Of a stretch of DNA of 10,170 bases, positions 1-5,586 are shown piece by piece. How positions within the stretch are numbered: the first letter of the stretch is position 1; the number at the start of each line of letters is the position of its first letter. A program made the translations under genes and the position numbers. Origin of the DNA: CAYULW01 sp964445815 (GTDB lineage: Bacteria; Bacteroidota; Bacteroidia; Flavobacteriales_E; Vicingaceae); assembly GCA_964445815.1 (NCBI GenBank), contig CAYULW010000015.1, positions 1 through 10,170 on the forward strand, written 5' to 3'. The notes under the pieces were generated by a model. The model was not told where the DNA came from and ran no database searches. It worked only from the letters and a program-made list of their open reading frames with translations.

Positions 1-1
1 G

Positions 2-2101
2 TCTAATAACCAATGGGAGACTGAAGATGCGAACAATGGTAACAATGAAAACTCATCAGGCACAGGACCATTATGGGATCACACTTATTTTGGTGGACCA
101 ACCAATGGGATGTATATGTTTATGGAAACATCGACTAGTGTTACAGGAGATACGGTTGATTTATTAACTCCTTCAATTTATGTTGCTCCTAGTCAGGCCG
201 TATTCGAACTTTCTTATTGGTACTTTAATCATGGTGCAAACATTGATAAAATGGAAGTGCTCATTGAGTCTAACGGAACTCATAATCTATTGGCAACCTA
301 TACGGGTCAGCAGCAAACTGCGCAGACAGATCCTTGGTTTAAAGATTCAATGTTAGTGTCAGGATATGCCGGACAATCAATAAGAGTTGTGTTCAGAGGC
401 TATGGAGTACCTTGTTGTTCAGGTGATATTGCAGTTGATGACATTAGTTTAGATATAGTGGCACCGCTTGATGCTGCTTTACTCAACTTAACTCAACCAA
501 TTGATAATTCTACTCAATGTTATACTGCAACAGAGCCTGTTTCAGTTGATATATTTAATGGTGGTACTTCAGCTATTGATTTCACTAGTAATTCAGCTAC
601 GGTTGCGGTAAATGTATCGGGAGCTGCTAGTGCAAATCTAAGTACAACATTAACTAACAACACCTTGAATGGTGGATCTCCGCTAGCACCCGGTAGCACT
701 TTAAATGTGCCACTTGGAACGCTTAACATGACTTCTTCCGGTGTTTATAATTTCAATTCAATTGTTACCATGACAAATGATGGAAATGTAACCAATGACA
801 CGCTGAATAAAACAATCAATGTTTTGTCATATACAGGAGGTACAATTATTGGTTTAGATACGATATGCGCAGGAGATACAATTGCTCTATCGGCTTCTAA
901 TACCTACGGAAGTATTCAGTGGCAAACTTCATCAAATGGAACTACTTGGACAAATATCATGGGTGCCGATTCTAGTGAAATAGAAGTTAGCCCTTCAAGT
1001 TTAACCTATTATCGAGTGATATCCTGTGGAGCTAATCCATCAAATACTTTTTCAGTATTACCGATCAGCTTAAGTGCACCGACAGTAAATAGTGGAATTG
1101 CTCTGGTAAACTGCGGAAGTCAGGGTACAGATACTTTACTGGCCAGCTCTGCCAATGTAGGTGCATCTTACAATTGGTACGATGCTGCTGTTGGTGGTAA
1201 CTTGATCCAAACAGGGGATACATTATTGTATACCGGAATTGCAGGCTCTGTTACAACTCCGAGTCTGGATACATTCTATGTGTCTGCAACTACAGGTGGT
1301 GGTGGAGCAGATACAGCCCTGCCGGTACCCCATGCTTCAGTTTATAGCGGAAATGTTAGAGGGTACCATTTTGTGGCTCCAATTGATTTTACAATCACTG
1401 GTTTAGAGGTTGCACAGCAAGCAGGAACGGGTAACCAAAGTGTAGCAGTATTGAAAACGAATAACAATGCGCCGTGGAATCTATGGAATACTGCCATAGT
1501 GCCGTTCACCACTTTGTATTTGAATCAAAACTCAACGGTGACTGGTTATATTCCGGTGAATATACCTATTAGAGCAGGAGAAGTAATTGCCATATTAGGT
1601 CAAAGAGGTACAGGAAATTCATACAGTCCTGCTGCCAACATAATGATAGGAACTAATAATGTTCCAATACAACGATTTATTATGCAAAATCAATTAGGAA
1701 CGACTGCTCCTGCCGCTGCAACTCAGATGGGCTATGAGGCGAGTTCAAGCATTTCACGAGTTAACTTTACATATAGTACAGGTTGTGAAAGTGCACGAAC
1801 CATGGCTATAGGTGAAATTACATGTGCTGTTGGAATTGATGATGAAGATTTCGCTTCAGGACTTACAATTTTCCCTAATCCTACCAATGGTTTAGTGAAT
1901 GTGAGATTAAACGGCAACACTAGCGAAGCGCTTAGGTTAACAGCAAGAGATATAAGTGGTAAAGTGGTTTATGAATCAACACTTACATTGAATGGTGGAA
2001 GCCAACAGCAAATTGATTTCACAGACTTGGCAAAAGGAATCTATACACTCCAATTGCAGTCCGGGGAGAAATCAAGAGTAGAAAAACTGATAATTAACTA
2101 A
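2..2101 (+). CDS. Secreted MAM/Ig-like multidomain protein with T9SS sorting tail (5'-truncated by window edge)
   Basis: The reading frame is open from base 2, so the N-terminus lies outside the window and 699 codons are visible. The ATG at 110 falls inside a domain and is not the start. Numbering from base 2, residues 1-152 resemble a MAM domain: an early 'TGPLWDHT' stretch, and a late 'CCSGDIAVDDISLD' close to the usual MAM end. Residues about 153-276 look like a CARDB-type beta-sandwich. About 278-357 and 360-432 are Ig-like modules, the second with the 'YNWYDAAVGG' signature common in Bacteroidota surface proteins. About 440-596 is a further beta-rich domain I cannot name. The last ~80 residues, starting near 'LTIFPNPTNGLVNV' and ending 'KLIIN', are a type A T9SS C-terminal domain. 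The protein should therefore cross the outer membrane by T9SS and be released or anchored there. No catalytic motif is visible, so adhesion or matrix binding is an inference. The missing N-terminus may hold an enzyme domain. Confidence 0.9.
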   Translation, partial: SNNQWETEDANNGNNENSSGTGPLWDHTYFGGPTNGMYMFMETSTSVTGDTVDLLTPSIYVAPSQAVFELSYWYFNHGANIDKMEVLIESNGTHNLLATYTGQQQTAQTDPWFKDSMLVSGYAGQSIRVVFRGYGVPCCSGDIAVDDISLDIVAPLDAALLNLTQPIDNSTQCYTATEPVSVDIFNGGTSAIDFTSNSATVAVNVSGAASANLSTTLTNNTLNGGSPLAPGSTLNVPLGTLNMTSSGVYNFNSIVTMTNDGNVTNDTLNKTINVLSYTGGTIIGLDTICAGDTIALSASNTYGSIQWQTSSNGTTWTNIMGADSSEIEVSPSSLTYYRVISCGANPSNTFSVLPISLSAPTVNSGIALVNCGSQGTDTLLASSANVGASYNWYDAAVGGNLIQTGDTLLYTGIAGSVTTPSLDTFYVSATTGGGGADTALPVPHASVYSGNVRGYHFVAPIDFTITGLEVAQQAGTGNQSVAVLKTNNNAPWNLWNTAIVPFTTLYLNQNSTVTGYIPVNIPIRAGEVIAILGQRGTGNSYSPAANIMIGTNNVPIQRFIMQNQLGTTAPAAATQMGYEASSSISRVNFTYSTGCESARTMAIGEITCAVGIDDEDFASGLTIFPNPTNGLVNVRLNGNTSEALRLTARDISGKVVYESTLTLNGGSQQQIDFTDLAKGIYTLQLQSGEKSRVEKLIIN

Positions 2102-2118
2102 GATTATCATATTTTAAT

Positions 2119-2150
2119 AAAAAAGCCCCTGAAACTTCAGGGGCTTTTTT
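2119..2150 (+). terminator. Rho-independent terminator, probably bidirectional
   Basis: The stem GCCCCTG (2125-2131) pairs with CAGGGGC (2138-2144) and can be extended by two A-T pairs. It is flanked by A6 on the left and T6 on the right, so a U-tract follows the hairpin on both strands. It lies 17 bp after the stop of the MAM/T9SS gene and about 67 bp beyond the stop of the convergent methyltransferase, so it can end both transcripts. Confidence 0.9.
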
Positions 2151-2216
2151 ATGCTCAGTCATTACATGCTCTACACCGTTCAATATGGGAGTTGGGTAAG
2201 ATCGTTTAGTTCTTGC

Positions 2217-3032
2217 TTAATTGGAAAGCCCTTTTGACGCTTTTATTGAATACACCAAGGGGATTTTACTACCAAGGTGTTCTATGCGATATTTGTTAGA
2301 TTCAAACTCTTTGCATGGTTTTATAAATGGATAAGGAGCATAATCGTACTCCTTTAAGCTTTCAATGCTTAAGCCTTCAGAAATTAGACTGTTGACAACT
2401 TCTCCAATCCCATGATTCCATGTAATGCAATGGTGTTGAATGTCTGCCTCAGGGTTAGCATAAGTTCCTTCTTCCAATTCGACAATAGGGTTGACATTAT
2501 GATAATGGTATTTAATCTCCTTCAACTCATCGTCAAACATCCACACAACAGGATGGAAATCTGCAAAAACGAAATGGCCACCTGGTTTAAGGAAACGTTG
2601 TACGATATTAGCCCATTTCCTAAGGTCTGGTAACCAAATGATAGTCCCATAAGAAGTAAACACAAGGTCAAACTCTTGATGTAAATGCTCAGGTAAGTCA
2701 TAAACGTTGCAACAGATAAATTCAGCTTCTGCGTTGGTTTTTTGAGCCAGATATTTTGCCTTTTGTATCGATCGTTCTGAAAAATCTATGCCAACTGCCT
2801 TTGCTCCCAAACGACTTAATGAAATGGTATCTTGTCCAAAATGACATTGAAGGTGTAAGATCGATTTACCGCTAATATCTCCTAACAAATCCAGTTCAAT
2901 GTCATTCAAGGAGGACTTGCCACTTAGGAAACCTTCTAAATCATAGAAATCAGAAGCCAAGTGTTCATCTAACCTTAAATCCCATAATTTTTTGTTGACT
3001 TCCTTGTAGTCACTTTCTTCCGGTATGTTCAT
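2217..3032 (-). CDS. Class I SAM-dependent methyltransferase (Methyltransf_11/25 type)
   Basis: The protein has 271 residues and no signal peptide, so it is cytoplasmic. A Rossmann-type SAM-binding core is visible. Motif I is degenerate, 'ILHLQCHFGQDTISLSRLG' at 58-76. The acidic end of beta-2 is 'GIDFS' (81-85, Asp83, expected to bind the SAM ribose). 'CNVYDLP' follows at 108-114, 'FDLVFTSYG' at 121-129 (motif IV region), and 'LKPGGHFVFADFHP' at 148-161, the usual post-motif strand and turn. The N-terminal ~50 residues form a charged helical cap, and the C-terminal ~100 residues (Trp/Tyr/His rich) probably make the substrate pocket. Small-molecule substrates are usual for this fold, but none can be assigned. 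It is convergent with the MAM gene and 84 bp downstream of the cyclase stop, so read-through from the cyclase is possible. On the minus strand TATTTTAG, a near match to the Bacteroidota -7 box TAnnTTTG, lies shortly upstream of the ATG. Confidence 0.88.
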   Translation of the reverse strand: MNIPEESDYKEVNKKLWDLRLDEHLASDFYDLEGFLSGKSSLNDIELDLLGDISGKSILHLQCHFGQDTISLSRLGAKAVGIDFSERSIQKAKYLAQKTNAEAEFICCNVYDLPEHLHQEFDLVFTSYGTIIWLPDLRKWANIVQRFLKPGGHFVFADFHPVVWMFDDELKEIKYHYHNVNPIVELEEGTYANPEADIQHHCITWNHGIGEVVNSLISEGLSIESLKEYDYAPYPFIKPCKEFESNKYRIEHLGSKIPLVYSIKASKGLSN

Positions 3033-3116
3033 CTTTTTGAATTGGGGGAATAAATAGTATGCAGCTAAAATACATAAAGTGATGGCTTTGTTCGCTCTTA
3101 AGTAAAATTGAACGAA

Positions 3117-4211
3117 TTATTTACTAAGCGAATATAGGCTTATAAGTTTTTGTTTCCCTTTTAGCTCCTTTATACCGAGAGGGCTGAGCTTAAATTCTCC
3201 ATTTAAGTTTAGAGCATGAATCAGATCTTCCGAAATAAGGTTATCTACTTCATACTCATTGCAAAGAGATTGAATTCTTGCTGTAGTGTTTAAGACGTCC
3301 CCAGTAAAAACAATTTCCTTCTTAAGATTACCCACTTCACCTATGGTTACTTTACCAAAGTGCAAACCGGCTTTGAAACCGGGAATGACATTAAACTCCT
3401 TTTTAAACCACTCTTTTTTTGCTTTAATGGCCTCCTTCATTTTAAAAAAACAGCGTATGCAGTTTTGATCTTGAACTCCCTTTTTAATAGGCCATGAAAT
3501 GACCATTTCGTCTCCTACATATTGATATAGTTCTCCTGAATGCTCGATAATGGGAAGAGAAAGATCTTTGTAATATGCTTTTAAGAACTCAAAGTACTTG
3601 ATGTGTCCCAGATTTTCTGCAATTGTAGTGGATGACTTCATGTCAAGGAACATGAAGATTCTTACCTCTTCTTTTGGTTGATGGTACTTCCCAATAAAAA
3701 AGTTGATCAGTACGCCATGCCCTATGTTGTTACTAATTTCTGAATAGAGTAACGATACGATTAAAGAAATGGTAAGTTGGAAAGCCGTACTTAAAAAGGT
3801 AAGACTTGATAGAAAAGAGATGTACTTTTCCCAAACGATAGTATCAAGCATGGAAATATGCAACTCAAGACTTGCCGCTACAGGGAAAGTGATACTGATG
3901 ATAAGGAAAAGAAAAAAGAGATAAAATAGAAATTTCCCCGCTAGTTTCTTTAAAAAACTCTTTTGTTCTAAAACCTTACGAAGTAGAAAGAGATCTATAG
4001 TACCAACAATAAGTCCTATTAAAGTGATAATGGTCGTTGCAAAAATAAAAACGGAAAGATTCATTCGAACAGCTCCCTCTCCGACATAGCTAAATCTATT
4101 CGTAGCGGCATATTCTACGCTAAGAAAAATCAATGCCAGAAGCAACCAGATGATACCAAATGGAATAATTTGAGACAATTGCCACTTTGCTTTAGCTGAT
4201 AATATTTGCAT
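3117..4211 (-). CDS. Membrane-anchored class III adenylate/guanylate cyclase
   Basis: The protein has 364 residues. The N-terminal half is a membrane domain with four predicted helices (about 14-31, 51-77, 90-112, 133-155), a short linker follows, and residues ~183-364 are a class III cyclase catalytic domain on the cytoplasmic side. The two metal-binding Asp positions are present: Asp190 in 'FMFLDMKSST' and Asp234 in 'YQYVGDEMVISW'. 'FKAGLHFGKVTIGEVG' (279-294) matches the family beta-4/beta-5 region. 'FTGDVLNTTARIQ' (302-314) supplies the transition-state Asn308 and Arg312. The domain therefore looks catalytically complete and should work as a homodimer making cAMP or cGMP from the NTP. I cannot fix the base specificity by eye. 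No HAMP or PAS domain is visible, so the membrane helices may themselves be the sensor or only an anchor. A good -7 box lies about 43 bp upstream of the ATG. Confidence 0.9.
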   Translation of the reverse strand: MQILSAKAKWQLSQIIPFGIIWLLLALIFLSVEYAATNRFSYVGEGAVRMNLSVFIFATTIITLIGLIVGTIDLFLLRKVLEQKSFLKKLAGKFLFYLFFLFLIISITFPVAASLELHISMLDTIVWEKYISFLSSLTFLSTAFQLTISLIVSLLYSEISNNIGHGVLINFFIGKYHQPKEEVRIFMFLDMKSSTTIAENLGHIKYFEFLKAYYKDLSLPIIEHSGELYQYVGDEMVISWPIKKGVQDQNCIRCFFKMKEAIKAKKEWFKKEFNVIPGFKAGLHFGKVTIGEVGNLKKEIVFTGDVLNTTARIQSLCNEYEVDNLISEDLIHALNLNGEFKLSPLGIKELKGKQKLISLYSLSK

Positions 4212-4253
4212 TAAGTCTTTGAGTTATCGATTCAGATTAGCAATCTTTAAATG

Positions 4254-4261
4254 CAAAGATA
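4254..4261 (-). promoter_or_regulatory. Candidate -7 box (TAnnTTTG) for the cyclase gene
   Basis: On the minus strand this reads TATCTTTG, a full match to the Bacteroidota sigma-ABfr -7 consensus TAnnTTTG, 43-50 bp before the cyclase ATG. I do not see a convincing -33 TTG at the usual spacing, so this is a partial match only. Confidence 0.4.
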
Positions 4262-4377
4262 TATTTTGTATCGAGGTTTGACTTCGATTCGTTTTAAAAG
4301 CCGAATTGATGCTTTGCTGTTTTATCAAGGTCAAAATAAAAACACCAAGCTACGCTTGTAAGTCATTTCTTCTCAAA

Positions 4378-4409
4378 CAAAAATGAGCAAGCTTTTTTTG
4401 CTTGCTCAT
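4378..4409 (-). terminator. Rho-independent terminator, minus strand
   Basis: A perfect 10-bp stem pairs ATGAGCAAGC (4383-4392) with GCTTGCTCAT (4400-4409) around a 7-base loop. On the minus strand the stem is followed by TTTTTGTTTG. On the plus strand no T-tract follows, which fixes the direction. It has no intact gene upstream on the minus strand and fits the remnant coding tail ending at 4428. It also insulates the cyclase promoter from transcription coming from the right. Confidence 0.75.
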
Positions 4410-4427
4410 CAATGAATCGCGATGTTT

Positions 4428-4501
4428 TTATTCTCTAGTCTTGCTTTGCCAAAGCTTCGCGAAAGACAAGTACCCTTCATAGGACTGAACTCGAACCAGC
4501 A
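4428..4501 (-). pseudogene. Possible 3' remnant of a minus-strand gene, perhaps a GIY-YIG nuclease tail
   Basis: The minus-strand frame ending at TAA (4428-4430) reads as a short tail '...LVRVQSYEGYLSFAKLWQSKTRE', followed about 20 bp later by a strong terminator. From memory, many Bacteroidota genes for small GIY-YIG nucleases end in low-complexity tails of this look, overlapping 'GGTTCGAGTTC'-like DNA, but no GIY-YIG core motif is present. The tail plus terminator arrangement supports a real gene end. The family name is a weak inference. Upstream of about 4501 the frame runs into sequence that looks coding on the other strand, so the body of the gene is gone. Confidence 0.25.
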
Positions 4502-4502
4502 G

Positions 4503-4583
4503 GCCAAAGAATTTTTGTTTGGAATTGAAGAACTATTTGGAAATAAAGAATTTACTGAGGGATATCTAAATGAAGTAGCTTGA
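4503..4583 (+). pseudogene. 3'-terminal coding remnant, unknown family
   Basis: Twenty-six codons read AKEFLFGIEELFGNKEFT... and end '...YLNEVA' followed by TGA and an adjacent TAA. The composition (amphipathic helix, acidic and aromatic residues, no rare-codon noise) looks like a genuine protein C-terminus rather than random sequence. In-frame codons continue left to about 4446 but there overlap the minus-strand remnant, so the true boundary is probably near 4480-4503. I do not recognise the family. It ends 34 bp before the left inverted repeat of the IS remnant. Confidence 0.3.
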
Positions 4584-4617
4584 TAAGAATTTTTGAAAAT
4601 GGACTAGAAATTGTTAA

Positions 4618-4658
4618 TCGTCAGCTAAAAGTTTACCACTAGGGATTAAAAGTTAAGT
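4618..4658 (+). repeat. Left terminal inverted repeat of the IS3 remnant
   Basis: TCGTCAGCTAAAAGT is the best-conserved outer part. The alignment to the right end continues with gaps through CACTAG and ends in AAAAGTTAAGT (4648-4658). The partner is at 5482-5520 on the opposite strand. Confidence 0.75.
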
Positions 4659-4664
4659 AACAGT

Positions 4665-4698
4665 TTTCTATCTTGAAAGCATGCTTTCAAGATAGAAA
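4665..4698. repeat. Perfect 34-bp palindrome between the IS left end and orfA
   Basis: The half-site TTTCTATCTTGAAAGCA (4665-4681) is followed immediately by its exact reverse complement (4682-4698), with no spacer and no mismatch. It ends 22 bp before the orfA ATG. Transcribed, it would make a long hairpin in the transposase leader; as DNA it could extrude a cruciform. There is no T-tract after it on either strand, so it is not a standard terminator. Confidence 0.9.
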
Positions 4699-4720
4699 TT
4701 CATCCTTAAAAAGTAAACTT

Positions 4721-5073
4721 ATGACAGCAAAGAAAAAAAGAACAGCAACATCTATCGTAAAGGACATTAAACGTCAAACACGACGTAAATTTTCCTCGGA
4801 AGAAAAAATCAGAATAGTACTTGAAGGTTTAAAAGGTGAAGAGTCTATCTCAGAGATCTGTAGAAAAGAAGGAATAGCTCCTGCCTTGTATTACCGTTGG
4901 AGTAAAGATTTTATGGAAGCCGGTAAGAAGCAACTTAATGGCGATACAGAACGAGAAGTCAATACTTCAGAGGTAAAGGATCTTCGTCAAGAATCTCAGG
5001 ACTTAAAGCTTGTAGTAGCCGACAGGCATTAGAAATCAGAGTATTGAAAAAGAACTTGCGTGGTCTCGCATAA
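4721..5073 (+). pseudogene. IS3-family transposase OrfA (frameshifted)
   Basis: The start is taken at ATG 4721. An in-frame TTG at 4673 lies inside the palindrome and is rejected. The product MTAKKKRTATSIVKD... is the helix-turn-helix OrfA of IS3 elements, whose usual form includes 'R(K)FSSEEKIRIVLEGL.GE.SI.E.CR.EGI....YY.WSKDFMEAGKK.L.GDT'. The HTH spans about residues 30-65 and the leucine-rich end mediates OrfA multimers. The frame breaks after 'LKLVVAD' near 5024, where a 1-base deletion gives a premature stop (5030-5032). One frame over, the expected ending 'ALEIRVLKKNLRGLA' continues to TAA at 5071-5073. The restored orfA frame and the orfB frame differ by -1, as in other IS3 members, and GAAAAAG at 5046-5052 could have been the slippage site. 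OrfA alone would bind DNA, not cut it. Confidence 0.85.
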
Positions 5074-5087
5074 CATTCAAGAAATAT

Positions 5088-5487
5088 ATGCGATTTAAAC
5101 AAGAAGAAAAATACGAGAATATTCGTTTGGTAGAAGATTCTGAGTTGGGAGTCAACCGAACCCTAGCTGAGTTAAATATCTCTAAAAGGACGTTCTATAA
5201 TTGGTATGGGCGGTACAAAGAAGATAGTTGATGGCTTAGCTCCACATTATCGCAATAGAAATAGTATGTGGAATAAGATTCCTGAAGACCTCATTCAACG
5301 AATTGGTGAGTTTGTAAACTATTACAACAACCATCGTTACCATGAATCATTGAATAATATAACTCCAGCTGATGTCTTCTTTAGAAGGAATCAGCAAATC
5401 GTAAAACAAAGACAAATTATTAAACTAAAAACTATGACAAAAAGAAGAAAAAGTCACATCAAAAAATCTATGCAATTTATCACTTAA
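5088..5487 (+). pseudogene. IS3-family transposase OrfB, frameshifted and lacking the DDE core
   Basis: The first piece starts MRFKQEEKYENIRLVEDS... at 5088 (frame open back to 5019) and includes 'RTLAELNISKRTFYNWYGRYKE', the N-terminal HTH of OrfB. It ends at a frameshift stop (5229-5231). The next frame continues directly as 'VDGLAPHYRNRNSMWNKIPEDLIQRI', then jumps to the C-terminal segment 'GEFVNYYNNHRYHESLNNIT' and 'PADVFFRR', ending in a basic tail at TAA 5485-5487. Compared with full OrfB proteins of this group, about 190-200 residues are absent between these two parts. This is the whole rve integrase core with all three catalytic acidic residues. Because the remaining parts are joined in frame, they form a 93-codon frame starting at ATG 5206 that should not be mistaken for a new small gene. 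Confidence 0.87.
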
Positions 5488-5520
5488 CTTTATCTAGACT
5501 AGTGCACTTTTATTTGACGA
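5482..5520 (-). repeat. Right terminal inverted repeat of the IS3 remnant
   Basis: Read on the minus strand it begins TCGTCAAATAAAAGT and ends AAAGTTAAGT. It pairs with the left end at 4618-4658 and overlaps the last codon region of orfB. It ends 66 bp before the ATG of the AraC-family gene. Confidence 0.75.
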
Positions 5521-5586
5521 CATACAAATACTAGACAAAAAAGCCTTTTGTGGTGTCTTGTTTTCCTAATTCATATATTTAATTAA

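Larger units (their letters stand above)
4212..4617. other. Gene-poor decayed interval between the cyclase and the IS remnant
   Basis: About 400 bp hold no intact gene. From left to right they contain the cyclase promoter region, a short CAAGC-TAC-GCTTG hairpin (4346-4358), a strong minus-strand terminator (4383-4409), a minus-strand coding tail ending at 4428, and a plus-strand coding tail ending at 4583. Opposed gene ends packed against each other, next to a dead IS, suggest that earlier insertions and deletions removed the bodies of at least two genes. The order and number of these events cannot be read from this sequence. Confidence 0.5.
4618..5520 (+). mobile_element. Degenerate, internally deleted IS3-family insertion sequence
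   Basis: Two transposase frames of the IS3 orfA/orfB type lie between matching ends. The left end TCGTCAGCTAAAAGT (4618-4632) and the right end, read inward on the minus strand, TCGTCAAATAAAAGT (5506-5520), match at 13 of 15 bases. Similarity continues inward for about 40 bases with small gaps, for example AAAGTTAAGT on both sides. The outermost bases may be two further out on the right (..TGACGACA), giving a TG...CA end that has decayed on the left. No target duplication is visible. The element is about 0.9 kb, against about 1.5 kb expected for this group, because the centre of orfB is missing. With frameshifts in both frames and no catalytic core it cannot move by itself, though the ends might still be acted on in trans by a related copy. 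Confidence 0.85.

Noticed and set aside
520..729. Minus-strand frame of 69 codons inside the MAM/Ig-like gene
   Set aside because: It is antisense to a clear domain-bearing gene and has no recognisable motif or upstream signal.
1732..1920. Minus-strand frame of 62 codons inside the T9SS tail region
   Set aside because: It is antisense to the conserved sorting domain and its composition mirrors the real gene.
2412..2633. Plus-strand frame of 73 codons within the methyltransferase
   Set aside because: It is antisense to the SAM-binding fold and has no independent support.
3286..3468. Plus-strand frame of 60 codons within the cyclase
   Set aside because: It lies opposite the conserved catalytic motifs of the cyclase.
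4346..4358. CAAGC-TAC-GCTTG hairpin followed on the minus strand by GTGTTTTTATTTTG
   Set aside because: Five pairs with a three-base loop and an offset T-tract are too weak for a terminator call, and a much stronger one lies just upstream at 4383-4409.
4480..4502. tRNA T-arm-like sequence GCTGGTTCGAGTTCAGT on the minus strand
   Set aside because: Two stem pairs are wobbles, and no anticodon arm, acceptor stem or CCA-side partner is present at proper distance, so it is not a tRNA. Similar sequence occurs in the tails of protein genes.
4673..4720. In-frame TTG extension of IS orfA (16 extra codons)
   Set aside because: The TTG and its codons lie within or directly after the perfect palindrome, and OrfA relatives begin near the MTAKKKR segment, so ATG 4721 is the better start.
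5206..5487. A 93-codon frame that could pass as an independent small gene
   Set aside because: It is the second and third pieces of OrfB joined by a deletion. It carries the conserved C-terminal 'YYN..RYHESL..(I/V)TPADV' region of IS3 transposases.
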